A stretch of 64,000 nucleotides of DNA, taken from positions 1 to 64,000 of the forward strand of contig JAEZXR010000043.1 in the NCBI GenBank assembly GCA_023419605.1, written 5' to 3'. The DNA comes from Bacillota bacterium (GTDB taxonomy: Bacteria; Bacillota; Clostridia; Acetivibrionales; JAEZXR01). The position numbers were made by a program, and so were the translations under genes. Shown one piece after another: positions 42,797 to 51,762 of this stretch. Numbering within the stretch: the first letter of the stretch is position 1; every line of letters begins with the position of its first letter. The notes beneath the pieces were generated by a model. That model searched no databases. It was not told where the DNA came from and saw nothing but the letters and a program-made list of their open reading frames with translations.

Positions 42797-42828
42797 ACTA
42801 CCCCAGGTTATAACAAACCCAGGGTAGT
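42797..42828 (-). terminator. Terminator of the CUT2/polyol dehydrogenase operon
   Basis: On the minus strand ACTACCCTGGGTT pairs over 13 bp (two G-U) with AACCTGGGGTAGT and is followed by TGTGATTTTTTG. It lies about 45 nt after the dehydrogenase stop codon and separates that operon from the binding-protein gene. Confidence 0.8.
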
Positions 42829-42873
42829 ATGCGAAATTTTCCTCAACGCAACCTGCATCTACAAATTCAATCG

Positions 42874-43911
42874 TTATATTTTAATGACTGCTTTAACAAC
42901 GTCATTCTTATTCTCAATCACAAAGTCAAAGGCTTTCTTGCTATCTTCAAAATCAAACTCATGGGTGACAATGCCCTTAACATCAATTTTACCATCCGCA
43001 ATAGCACCAATAGCAGCAGGATATAGGTTACGGTAACGGAATACGGATTTGATGTCGGCTTCCTTGATCATAATCTGCATAAAATCGAATTCGATAACAT
43101 CCTTCGGTGCCAGTCCCACAAGAACTATGGTTCCTCCCCGCTTTACCGCATAGGCCGTTTGCTTTATGGTAAACTCACTGCCGGCAGTTTCAATTACGAT
43201 ATCTGCCCCTTTCCCGCCGGTCAATTCCGCTATTTTATCCAGTGTATTCTCTTTCTTTGCATTGATTACATGGGAAGCGCCCAGGTTCATGGCACACTCC
43301 AGTCTCTTATCGATGACGTCAACAACAATAACTTCCGTTGCTCCAAATGCCTTGCAGGCCAGCAGCGTTACAAGTCCGATACACCCAGCCCCCAGCACCA
43401 CTACCTTATCGCCCAGCTTTACCCCCCCCTGTGCCGCAGCATGGAGGCCGACAGCGAGAGGCTCTACCAGCGCGCCTTCTTTGGTGGATACATTGTCAGG
43501 CAGCTTGAAAGCCATATTTTCCGGAAATGCAATATAGTTTTTCAGACAGCCGTGATAAGGAGGCGTTGCTAAAAATTCAACGTCCGGACAAAGATTGTAT
43601 TTGCCTCCCTTGCAGAATTCACACTGACCGCAAGTGATCCCGGGTTCCAGCGCAACTTTATCTCCGACTTTCAGTCCCTTTACCGCACTGCCGACTTTTA
43701 CTACCTCACCGGCACATTCATGTCCGAGGATAAAATCACCCTCTACGATAAAATTGCCGATTCTGCCCTTCTCGTAATAATGGACATCCGAGCCGCAGAT
43801 GCCCACATATTCCATTTTCACCAATACATCATTGTCTCTGAGCGCAGGCATCTCTACAGGAACAATTTCCATTTCGCCGATTCCCTTCATAAATACTGCT
43901 TTGTTTTCCAT
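42874..43911 (-). CDS. Zinc-dependent polyol (sorbitol/xylitol-type) dehydrogenase
   Basis: This medium-chain dehydrogenase is about 345 residues long. It has the catalytic zinc site GICGSDVHYYEKG and GHECAGEV, the structural zinc loop CGQCEFCKGGKYNLC, and the NAD-binding VVLGAGCIGLVTLLACKAFG with the NAD-preferring acidic residue VVDVIDKR. The closest functional groups are L-iditol (sorbitol), xylitol and related polyol dehydrogenases. It is the last gene after an RbsABC-type importer, so the imported compound is probably a polyol or pentitol that it oxidises to a ketose. No kinase is present in the operon. Confidence 0.87.
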   Translation of the reverse strand: MENKAVFMKGIGEMEIVPVEMPALRDNDVLVKMEYVGICGSDVHYYEKGRIGNFIVEGDFILGHECAGEVVKVGSAVKGLKVGDKVALEPGITCGQCEFCKGGKYNLCPDVEFLATPPYHGCLKNYIAFPENMAFKLPDNVSTKEGALVEPLAVGLHAAAQGGVKLGDKVVVLGAGCIGLVTLLACKAFGATEVIVVDVIDKRLECAMNLGASHVINAKKENTLDKIAELTGGKGADIVIETAGSEFTIKQTAYAVKRGGTIVLVGLAPKDVIEFDFMQIMIKEADIKSVFRYRNLYPAAIGAIADGKIDVKGIVTHEFDFEDSKKAFDFVIENKNDVVKAVIKI

Positions 43912-43992
43912 CACTTGATTCCCTCCTGTAAATAAATAATTATAATTATTTCGCGCACAGGTCCACTGTGCGCGAAATACTCAAATGTTTTC

Positions 43993-45000
43993 CTATTTAA
44001 GGTTTCCTGCTTCCTTATGCATTTGGATGAACTTATCTACATTGTCTTTTGTAATAAGGTCGCAATCGATGAAGGTTACATCATGTTTTGTTGCTCCGGT
44101 AACAAGGTCATGCACCAGCTTTACTGATTTTTCAGCAAGAGCGTACGCACTCTGGAGCGTAGTAGAAGTCATGCGGCCATCCTTGATATAGAGGCAGGCT
44201 TCACCGGTACCGTCAACTCCGTAAGCTAAAATGTTCTTTATACCCGCAGCTTTAGAAGCTTCCAAAGCACCCACGCACATGTTGTCATTCATGGATATGA
44301 TGGCATCGATTTTACCGCCGGTTTTCTGAATCCAGTCTTCCATGAATTTCATTCCTTCATCCTTATTCCAGTTGGCAATCTGCTCACCGACAATCTTCAC
44401 ATCGGGACGCTTGGAGAAGAACTCCTTCTGCCATCCTTCACGTCTTTTAATGGAGTGTGTATTTCCTGCTGGTCCAAGTAAAACAACAACATTGGCATTC
44501 TGCGGAATCTGCTTAAAAGCAAGTCTGGCATTGGCTGCACCCTGCTCGACAGGATCGGCATCAACAGCGGACGCCTGGTCGCCATCGTTGATACGGAGGT
44601 TAACGGTTGCCGTCTTAACGCCAGCGGCGGCTGCAGCCTTCATAGGAGCCACCTGTGCCTCCGAATCCAGCGGTTGAAGAAGGATGGCGTCAAACTTCTT
44701 CGTTACCGCGTTCTCAATATGGGAGGCAATGACATCATTTTTACTCTGTCCATCGAAAACCGTAACTTCCATGTCAGGATATTTCTTTTCCACTTCTGCC
44801 TTTACTGCATTGGCCAGCCAGGAAGCAAATGAGTCACCCTGGGCTCTGGCGATATAGGCAAGCTTATACTTCTTGCCTGCTTTATCTGTCTGTTGAGCGG
44901 GTTTATCTGTGGATTTTTCCGTGGTTGAGGGCATGGAGCAGCCGGCAAGCGCTGTTATGGATACCATAGCCGTTAGTACCATTGCTAGAATCTTTTTCAT
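43993..45000 (-). CDS. Sugar/polyol ABC transporter substrate-binding lipoprotein
   Basis: The lipoprotein is about 335 residues from the ATG at 45000 (GGGAG upstream). The signal peptide ends in the lipobox ALAGC. The mature part is a type 1 periplasmic-binding fold: AYIARAQGDSFASWLANAVK, FDAILLQPLDSEAQVAPMKA, VDADPVEQGAANARLAF and IISMNDNMCVGALEASKAAG. It differs from the RbsB at 25334 and lacks the ribose-specific pattern. With its neighbours it forms a CUT2 importer whose ligand is probably a polyol. Confidence 0.88.
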   Translation of the reverse strand: MKKILAMVLTAMVSITALAGCSMPSTTEKSTDKPAQQTDKAGKKYKLAYIARAQGDSFASWLANAVKAEVEKKYPDMEVTVFDGQSKNDVIASHIENAVTKKFDAILLQPLDSEAQVAPMKAAAAAGVKTATVNLRINDGDQASAVDADPVEQGAANARLAFKQIPQNANVVVLLGPAGNTHSIKRREGWQKEFFSKRPDVKIVGEQIANWNKDEGMKFMEDWIQKTGGKIDAIISMNDNMCVGALEASKAAGIKNILAYGVDGTGEACLYIKDGRMTSTTLQSAYALAEKSVKLVHDLVTGATKHDVTFIDCDLITKDNVDKFIQMHKEAGNLK

Positions 45001-45124
45001 TTCTTTTCTCCCTTTCATTTTTAATTTTATTTATCCAAGCAGATATTTTTTCTGCCTAAATAGCACGATTTGTGATAATAGTGCAGACGGAAGTTATTTT
45101 TTCACTGTCCTTTGATAGACACCG

Positions 45125-46138
45125 CTATGCACTCATATCCTTGCTTTTCTTATCCGTTCTTTCCTCTATGCTGCCAAGTATTTTTGAGGTTCTTCTGTTT
45201 TTTGAATAAATGTCATAGATAACAGCCAATGCGATGATAACGCCTTTAACAATCTGCTGCATGTAGGACTGTACACCGACCAGATTCATGATATTGCTTA
45301 ACAACCCCATAATAAATGCACCTACAAGGGTTCCCATGGCTGTTCCGATACCGCCGGAAAAACTTGTACCTCCGATAATTGCCGCTGTCATGGCTTCAAA
45401 TTCAAAGCCGTTCCCCGCATTCGGCAAACCGGCATTCACACGGGACATAAACAGTACCCCTGCCAAACCTACAAACAAACCGTTGATCAGATATGCCTTC
45501 ATCTTTGTTTTATTGATATTGATACCGGAAGCACGGGCCGCCTCTTGATTTCCCCCCACTGCGTACAGGTAGCGTCCAAATTTGGTATGCTTCAGCAAGT
45601 ACCATGTAATGACGGTAATACCGATCATAAATACAACGGGTGTAGGAATGAAGAAGAAATTGCTCTGTCCCCATACGATGAAGTTACCCAACTGGTAGAT
45701 ATTCTGACCGTCCGTATAAAGCAGGGCCGCGCCCCTGGCAACGGTCATCATGGCAAGTGTAGCAATAAAGGGAGGTGTGTTGAACTTTGTAACCATTACT
45801 CCGTTGATGAAGTTGCACAAGACGCCGACCAATATTCCCACCAGCATCGCCAGCATAAGCGAACCGGTGACCTTATAGGCCGAAACGGCAAGAAGTCCGG
45901 CAAGTGCAAGTACGGAGCCTGCGGAAAGGTCGATAAGACCTGCAATAATGAGCAAGGTTTCTCCAAAAGCAATGATGGTGGTAATGGAGATTTGCCTGGA
46001 GATGTTTGCAAAGTTCTTCCCCGAAAAAAACACGGGACTGATTACCGAACATAGGACAAACATCGCAGCAAGTATTAAGTATATGCTATACTTACTGGTT
46101 ACCCTGGACCACAGGGCTGTTATTTTGTTTTGATTCAT
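45125..46138 (-). CDS. CUT2 sugar/polyol ABC transporter permease
   Basis: The 337-residue polytopic protein has the CUT2 permease signatures IIAFGETLLIIAGLIDLSAGS and ASGININKTKMKAYLINGLF, then EFEAMTAAIIGGTSFSGGIG. It pairs with the ATPase encoded directly upstream (2-bp gap) and the lipoprotein downstream. Confidence 0.92.
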   Translation of the reverse strand: MNQNKITALWSRVTSKYSIYLILAAMFVLCSVISPVFFSGKNFANISRQISITTIIAFGETLLIIAGLIDLSAGSVLALAGLLAVSAYKVTGSLMLAMLVGILVGVLCNFINGVMVTKFNTPPFIATLAMMTVARGAALLYTDGQNIYQLGNFIVWGQSNFFFIPTPVVFMIGITVITWYLLKHTKFGRYLYAVGGNQEAARASGININKTKMKAYLINGLFVGLAGVLFMSRVNAGLPNAGNGFEFEAMTAAIIGGTSFSGGIGTAMGTLVGAFIMGLLSNIMNLVGVQSYMQQIVKGVIIALAVIYDIYSKNRRTSKILGSIEERTDKKSKDMSA

Positions 46139-46140
46139 CT

Positions 46141-47643
46141 TTATCTACTCCTCGTCGCTAATTTCATTATATTTTCCTGGGTGAAGTCCGGCAGGCCAAG
46201 CTCTCCCATGATTCTCCCCTTTGCCATAACATAGATCCTGTCACACATACCCAGAAGCTCCGGCAGTTCGGAGGAGATCATGATAACGGCTTTTTTCTCC
46301 CGTGCAAGGTCTGTCATAAGCTTATAAATTTCAAACTTTGCACCGACATCAATCCCTCTTGTAGGTTCGTCCACAATCAGAACATCCGGGTTTCGGAGCA
46401 TCCACTTTGCAAGCACCACCTTTTGCTGATTACCGCCGCTGAGGGAATCGATGGAGGTTTCCAGTGTCGGCGTCTTCACCCGCATCCGATCACAGTAGGT
46501 TTTTACAGTGCTATTTTCATTTCTGGCATGTAAACGGCCTTTTTTAATAAATAAGCGCAGGTTAGGGAGTGATACATTTTCTAAAACACTTCGCATCGGA
46601 ACAATGCCGAAACGTTTTCGATCTTCCGAGAGCATGACCATCCCGTTTTCGATACTATCCTCGACACTCTTTATGGTAACTTCCCTGCCCTTGATTTTTA
46701 TTTTGCCGGCTGTAAAGGGATCCAGTCCGAAGATGGCACGGGCAACTTCGGTACGGCCTGCGCCCATGAGTCCTGCAAAACCGACAATTTCACCGGCCCG
46801 TACAGTAAAATTAACATCGTTGAATGTCTGACCCTGGGTCAATCCTTCTACCTCCAACACAACATCTCCTATGGGTACTTGCTCCTTTGGATACACATTG
46901 GTGATGGTTCGGCCTACCATAAGGGAAATCACCTTATCGATGGTAAGTTCGCTCGCCGGAAGGGTATCAATAACACTTCCGTCACGCAGTATGGTTATTT
47001 CATCCGCAATTCTGAATATCTCTTCCATTTTGTGTGAGATGTAAATGATGCTGACGCCCTTTGCTTTCAGGTCCGCAATCTTTTTAAACAGTACCTCTAC
47101 TTCTCTGTTGGTAATGGCCGATGTAGGCTCATCCATGATGATAACATCCGAATCATAGGAAATGGCTTTCAGTATCTCCAGCATCTGAATATCGGATACC
47201 GTCAAATCCTTCAGCTTCGTTTCCGGCTCATACATCAGGTTTTCCTGCTTCATCAGTTCTACAGTCCGCTTCCGTATTTCCTTCCAATCGACAGCTCCAA
47301 GTTTATTCACCGGCTCACAGCCGAGGAACAGGTTTTGTTCAACTGTAATTTCCGGGATATAATTAAGTTCCTGGAATATCATCGATATACCCAGTTTCCT
47401 TGCCTCTATGGGGTTATGGATTTTAACTTCCTTGCCATCCATAAGGATCTGTCCGTTGTCCGGCTGGTAAATCCCATTGATAATCTTCATCAGTGTCGAT
47501 TTACCTGCACCATTTTCTCCGCAAAGCACATGAACAGTACCCTTTTTAACAGAAAAGTTGACGTTGCTAAGTGCCTTGACACCGGGGAATGATTTCTCAA
47601 CACCTCTCAATTCAAGCCTTGGGGCATTCTTCACAATCCTCAA
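46141..47643 (-). CDS. CUT2 sugar/polyol ABC transporter ATPase
   Basis: The 500-residue double-domain ATPase has a first P-loop GENGAGKST and IIMDEPTSAI. The second domain carries GLMGAGRTEVARAIFG, signature LSGGNQQKVVLAKW and LIVDEPTRGID. It is paralogous to RbsA at 27309-28823 but only moderately similar. It is the first gene of the operon ATPase-permease-binding protein-dehydrogenase. Confidence 0.92.
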   Translation of the reverse strand: MRIVKNAPRLELRGVEKSFPGVKALSNVNFSVKKGTVHVLCGENGAGKSTLMKIINGIYQPDNGQILMDGKEVKIHNPIEARKLGISMIFQELNYIPEITVEQNLFLGCEPVNKLGAVDWKEIRKRTVELMKQENLMYEPETKLKDLTVSDIQMLEILKAISYDSDVIIMDEPTSAITNREVEVLFKKIADLKAKGVSIIYISHKMEEIFRIADEITILRDGSVIDTLPASELTIDKVISLMVGRTITNVYPKEQVPIGDVVLEVEGLTQGQTFNDVNFTVRAGEIVGFAGLMGAGRTEVARAIFGLDPFTAGKIKIKGREVTIKSVEDSIENGMVMLSEDRKRFGIVPMRSVLENVSLPNLRLFIKKGRLHARNENSTVKTYCDRMRVKTPTLETSIDSLSGGNQQKVVLAKWMLRNPDVLIVDEPTRGIDVGAKFEIYKLMTDLAREKKAVIMISSELPELLGMCDRIYVMAKGRIMGELGLPDFTQENIMKLATRSR

Positions 47644-47890
47644 TCTCCTTTATGAATTATTTTGATGCTGATGGAATTCTATAAAAGTGAATCACAATTA
47701 CATAATAGGTGATTTTGCACAAAAATATAATGGACCGCATTTCTTCATTTGTGCATATTTTTGCGAAATTCTTTGTTATAAATATAACAGACTGTACCGG
47801 TAAGGTTTTTGTGAACTGGATTGTGTTTTTTTTGTACAGAATTACTATTTTATTGCATAAGACGGTCAAAAGCACTGAATTTATGTGCAG

Positions 47891-47939
47891 AAAAAGGGGC
47901 AGCCCGCTGCAGATTTCCTGCATCGGGCTGCCCCTTTTT
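47891..47939. terminator. Bidirectional terminator
   Basis: AAAAAGGGGCAGCCCG pairs with CGGGCTGCCCCTTTTT, with a further CTGCA/TGCAT-type pairing inside. T tracts occur on both strands. Confidence 0.8.
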
Positions 47940-48084
47940 TAATTAGTTTACTTCGATTAAACGGTCCGATTCTATGAAAGCAAACTTTCCTCCGGTCAAG
48001 AGGTATACAGGCTGTTTACTTCCTACCTTCCAGCGGTGATTATTTCAACATTCAACGCTGAATCTCTCTTGCTCTTCGGAAAAT

Positions 48085-48115
48085 CAAAGGAAGTGCTTTA
48101 TCAACACTTCCTTTG
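48085..48115 (-). terminator. Terminator after the DUF3800 gene
   Basis: CAAAGGAAGTG and CACTTCCTTTG form an 11-bp perfect stem about 75 nt after the stop codon. On the minus strand it runs into GATTTTCC, a weak T tract. Confidence 0.6.
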
Positions 48116-48187
48116 CACCAAGAATATTCACTGCACTATGTAAAAAACGCTCCTACCCTATAACCGGTTGATTTACTGCGCTAAAGC

Positions 48188-49393
48188 CTACTCATCAAAA
48201 AACTTCTTCAAATCATGATATTCAGGCTTATCCAGGATATCCAGCCCATTCTTCGTTGCAGCCCTGACCAGATCCCTGCAGGTTTTTAGACGGCTCAGCA
48301 TAGGCTTTATAACCATGCTGCTCTGGTTTGCAAAATCATAGAGTTCCTTCTCGGAAATGGGCAGCTTATAGCCGTGTTTGCTGCTGGCGATAATCACCCC
48401 TGCATCTCGTAGTTTTGCTACAATTCTGGTCCTGAGATAATGCACGGTAAATCTTCTTTTTCGTATCTGATACAGGTTATCAATAATTTCATGGGTCGAT
48501 ACATAGAGATCCGGCCGATTGAACTGAAGCTTGAACCTCAAAAACTTAATGACCAGCACCTGCTCTACCACCTCAGGTACATCCGAGTTTTCGTGCAGTT
48601 CGATAAAGCTGTTTGCCTGCCGCAGTGCCAGGGTCGCAATTTTTTCATCAAATTGCGTTCCGGTATCGACAGCTGTGTTGACCAGATATCTTCGATAGGA
48701 TTCCGGCCAGTGCAGAATCGTAATGATCTTATCCTTTAGAAAACTCATGAAATCGGAGAATTTATCCGACTTTTTCTTCTCATCGTATCCTGCCGCCATG
48801 GTCCCGCATATAAAATCAGCCAGTTGGACTACTGCACCGGACCTGCCGGGGGCAAAGCCGAAATCATAATATTCAAACATATCTGGCGTATGCCTCTCGT
48901 GTACATACCGTTTAAAGCTTTCCATAAACCCTTTATTTTCATGCTCACCGGCCATCATCTGCAGCCGGGGATAGGCCTGATACAACTCTTTGTGGAGCAT
49001 GTTGTTCAGGAACTTTATAAAGGAATCCTCAAAAGCCAAACCGCTGTCCAATACGATCCTGCGTTTATCAACAACGAGGGAGAAAATATGGAAGTCAAGC
49101 TTGCGAATATCCTCGAGGATTTTAATCCGTCGGGCATCATCCTCCCCCAGGGTGGAAGATTTCATTTCATCCCCGGGAAAATGCTGAGCTCGTATCGCTT
49201 CTATTTCCTCTTCAAGCTTTGAGATCTTACTTCCATCCACGATAATGGCCGTCACAATAAAATGGGTGGAAACACCCTCACGATCAAAATCGAACCCAAA
49301 ATTCCCGTAATCAGCTATAAACGCGTATTCCGTATTGAGATTTCGAGGAATCAGGTTACGAGTCCCATCCTCAAGCAAATTTATAAACTCCAT
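48188..49393 (-). CDS. DUF3800 domain protein with long C-terminal extension
   Basis: The 401-residue protein has a DUF3800-like N-terminal half, a putative RNase H-fold domain: EYAFIADYGNFGFDFDREGV, HFIVTAIIVD, DFHIFSLVVDKRRI, AGEHENKGFMESFKRY and QLADFICGTMAAGYDEKKKS. The usual opening DESG is replaced by ADYG, so one acidic residue is shifted or lost. The C-terminal 170 residues (VLVIKFLRFKLQFNRPDLYV onward) include a helix-turn-helix-like stretch (TRIVAKLRDAGVIIASSKHG). DUF3800 proteins are often linked with mobile or defence loci but their activity is poorly known. A GGTGGTGAT site precedes the ATG. Confidence 0.7.
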   Translation of the reverse strand: MEFINLLEDGTRNLIPRNLNTEYAFIADYGNFGFDFDREGVSTHFIVTAIIVDGSKISKLEEEIEAIRAQHFPGDEMKSSTLGEDDARRIKILEDIRKLDFHIFSLVVDKRRIVLDSGLAFEDSFIKFLNNMLHKELYQAYPRLQMMAGEHENKGFMESFKRYVHERHTPDMFEYYDFGFAPGRSGAVVQLADFICGTMAAGYDEKKKSDKFSDFMSFLKDKIITILHWPESYRRYLVNTAVDTGTQFDEKIATLALRQANSFIELHENSDVPEVVEQVLVIKFLRFKLQFNRPDLYVSTHEIIDNLYQIRKRRFTVHYLRTRIVAKLRDAGVIIASSKHGYKLPISEKELYDFANQSSMVIKPMLSRLKTCRDLVRAATKNGLDILDKPEYHDLKKFFDE

Positions 49394-49752
49394 TTTATCA
49401 CCACCAATACTCTTTTTATATTAATACTATTATTTCAATGAATATATACACCCATACGCAAATATCAGTGGCTGAGGGGGTAATAATCTTGCTGCAACCG
49501 TACGGTGTTTATCCTATTGTATCATTTTTCCATTTATAAAAGCAATATGATAAATATGCCCTTCAATTTTGTTACTGACAACCGGCAAAACCAGGGTATA
49601 TTTTGCACAATACAAAAACTCCGGCAATCCACCGGAGTTTCATTTTATTCATTCCTGCTATTACTATAGTTATAATTATAAATAAGAGACTTTTTTAATT
49701 CTGTAAGGTTATCTACTTTATAAACCCGTCAAGGGTGATAATGTCTCCTCAT
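49394..49752. other. Intergenic region with one terminator
   Basis: This stretch holds the promoter of the DUF3800 gene and the terminator at 49616-49640. No gene was seen. Confidence 0.6.
49616..49640 (-). terminator. Terminator of the PTS regulator gene
   Basis: AAACTCCGG and CCGGAGTTT pair around a 7-base loop. On the minus strand the stem runs into TTTTTGTATTG. Confidence 0.75.
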
Positions 49753-51270
49753 TTACATGAGTGAAAACATAAATTCATCCAGGAATTTAGTATAATCGCT
49801 TTTTGACACATGGGATAAATCGGCAACAGGCTTTGAGCAATTCTCCAATGCCACTGTCGATATTATAAAGTCATATTCGTTCTCTGCTTTATAGGCCAGC
49901 TGCAAGCTGGAACAGATGTCGACAATTTCTATATCCACAAAGCTTTCATACAATACCTTTTGCAATTTAAATCCTGCGATAATTCCATTATTGCATACCA
50001 GCAGCGCCTTCTTCTTCCTGGCATTCCGTTTTTGCGACAGTATAAAGTGCAGGGATACGGTGATGATCTCCTCCTCATCCGATTTCACATTACAAACCTC
50101 CTCATACAAAGCACTTGCTTTTGAAACCGCATTGACGATCTCCGCCGTCGGATTCAGGAAGTCCTCCATGGCAGAAGTTTTTATGGGAATGTTTTCTTCC
50201 AACCGGTAAAGGGAGGTTTTCAAGTGGGATATGACGCCGAAAAACAGAATTTTATCGGTGGCAAAGGTTGTTCCAAGCTGCACATCTACGCAATCGATCA
50301 ATTTGATGGCCAGCAGCTCGATTTTCTGCGGAATGTAACTGATTGCGCTGTCGGAGTGGTTGAAGGTATTGTAGCTCATGAGGTGGATACAGATATAGGT
50401 TCTCTCCGACTCCGGCATTTTCAGGTTAAATTCCGATTCAAGCCTGGAAGAAATATATTCCGAGGTTTTCAGTTCCAGACTCGTATATTCATGGTCCGGT
50501 GGCATAAAATGATCCTCTACATTTTTTCCGGTGGTAAGCCTGGCAATGCCGATGACCAAATGGGTAACGATGGATAAAAAATATTCATCGGTGAGAAAAA
50601 AATCAAAGGTCTTTTCCGCATCCTCAATAATATTGCATACATTTAGGATGTCGATTTTTCCATATACACTTTTTAATTTCGTATACTTCTCTTCCGGCAG
50701 CCTGCCACAGCAGTTAAAGCCCGTTAAAACATCCTTTTCATTGGTTTTATATATATCAAAAAATCCCGCAATTGCATTTCTGCGGCATAATTCATTTCCT
50801 TCAATACCAATCCCTCTATGCTGGCACTTAAACAGCTTCAAACCATACTTTGAAAGCCATTGGCTGATCCATTCCAGGTCCTTTAGCACTGCGGTTCTGC
50901 TGACGTAAAAATGGTCCGCAAAAAACTGAATGGTAAGCTCATCGTTGGAGAAGAGCAGTGCCTTCAGCGTTTCCAGCCTTCTTCGGACCATATCTTCAAA
51001 AATATTAATATTATCGATCTTTAATTTTTTAACCAGCTTATTTTTGTCTTCCTGGTTGACCAGGAGCTTGATTCCATAGCCCTGCTTTTTTAAAACCTTA
51101 ATTTCATTTAAACCGATTTCAGAAAACCATCCCTCTATTTTACAGATGTAATTCTGTATGGACCGCTTCGATACACCGATTTGCTGCGACAAGGCCTCCA
51201 GTGTCATGTACTTTTCAGTTTCCAATAATACCTCAATAATCTTCCCCATCTTTTTTTCGAATTGGTTCAT
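49753..51270 (-). CDS. PRD-containing PTS transcriptional activator (LicR/MtlR-like, BglG family)
   Basis: The 505-residue regulator has an N-terminal HTH (about 18-50: MTLEALSQQIGVSKRSIQNY), a second Mga-like HTH (about 110-140: FFADHFYVSRTAVLKDLEWI), then two PTS regulation domains. PRD histidines are visible in IVTHLVIGIARL, ICIHLMSYN, VISHLKTSLYRL and VSLHFILSQ. The C-terminus is a IIB-like domain with cysteine in ALLVCNNGIIAGFKLQKVL. No IIA-like domain was recognised. Phosphorylation by HPr or IIB would tune its activity. It lies downstream of the PTS genes on the same strand and is their likely activator. Confidence 0.88.
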   Translation of the reverse strand: MNQFEKKMGKIIEVLLETEKYMTLEALSQQIGVSKRSIQNYICKIEGWFSEIGLNEIKVLKKQGYGIKLLVNQEDKNKLVKKLKIDNINIFEDMVRRRLETLKALLFSNDELTIQFFADHFYVSRTAVLKDLEWISQWLSKYGLKLFKCQHRGIGIEGNELCRRNAIAGFFDIYKTNEKDVLTGFNCCGRLPEEKYTKLKSVYGKIDILNVCNIIEDAEKTFDFFLTDEYFLSIVTHLVIGIARLTTGKNVEDHFMPPDHEYTSLELKTSEYISSRLESEFNLKMPESERTYICIHLMSYNTFNHSDSAISYIPQKIELLAIKLIDCVDVQLGTTFATDKILFFGVISHLKTSLYRLEENIPIKTSAMEDFLNPTAEIVNAVSKASALYEEVCNVKSDEEEIITVSLHFILSQKRNARKKKALLVCNNGIIAGFKLQKVLYESFVDIEIVDICSSLQLAYKAENEYDFIISTVALENCSKPVADLSHVSKSDYTKFLDEFMFSLM

Positions 51271-51357
51271 TATTTTCCACCTTTACTTTTCTACAAAACT
51301 AACGGCTGTTAAGGCGCCGTAAAATAATTAGCTGGTCTTTTTTGCGGGCCCGCCATG

Positions 51358-51388
51358 GGCTGGTCGCAAGCACTGCTTGCTGCTCGCC
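51358..51388 (-). repeat. Third copy of the structured hairpin repeat
   Basis: On the minus strand this has the same fold as 3-33: outer GGC/GCC, internal loop GAGCA opposite GACCA, inner stem GCAAGC/GCTTGC, loop AGT instead of TTT. It lies in the gap between the PTS regulator and the small coupled gene. Confidence 0.7.
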
Positions 51389-51534
51389 TATGCATCCTAG
51401 CATCCATGAAGGGTGTAGCAAAATTATAGACCAGATTATTATTTTACAAGTCCTAAATACCCGCAGGGGCATGGAATGGAGTCATGAGCTGCTTTTGACT
51501 CCCTCTCACATTTTGCCCCAAGTATAAAGTAGTA

Positions 51535-51762
51535 TTATTTTCCTGCCTCAACGTTAAAATACAGCACTTTTCCAAACTCGGTATTCTTAATCAGATTCTT
51601 TGCCAGGATACAGGCCTCCTGGGGTTCAATACCGCTGACTTCAAATTCCAGCTTGATTCCAAGCTTTTTAACAAACCTGAACTCGATTCCATTTTCCTTG
51701 TACTCATTGAGTAAAGCAATGATTTTATCACTCATTAACGGGGAATTGATAAATATTTTCAC
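51535..51762 (-). CDS. Small protein coupled to the RDD gene (75 residues)
   Basis: It starts at a GTG seven bases after AGGAGAG and overlaps the 3' end of the RDD gene by 35 bp in another frame, a coupled arrangement that favours a real gene. The product begins MKIFINSPLMSDKIIALLNE and is a small alpha/beta protein without membrane segments. I do not recognise the family. Its place after PTS genes suggests an accessory role. Confidence 0.55.
   Translation of the reverse strand: MKIFINSPLMSDKIIALLNEYKENGIEFRFVKKLGIKLEFEVSGIEPQEACILAKNLIKNTEFGKVLYFNVEAGK

Larger units (their letters stand above)
47644..48187. other. Intergenic region with promoter and two terminators
   Basis: The A+T-rich part 47650-47870 must hold the promoter of the CUT2 operon. 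It is followed by two hairpins (47891-47939 and 48085-48115) that end the DUF3800 transcript. Short open frames here are not credible. Confidence 0.6.

Noticed and set aside
47657..47942. Short open frames on both strands upstream of the CUT2 operon
   Set aside because: They are A+T-rich promoter DNA and run into a terminator; no ribosome sites.
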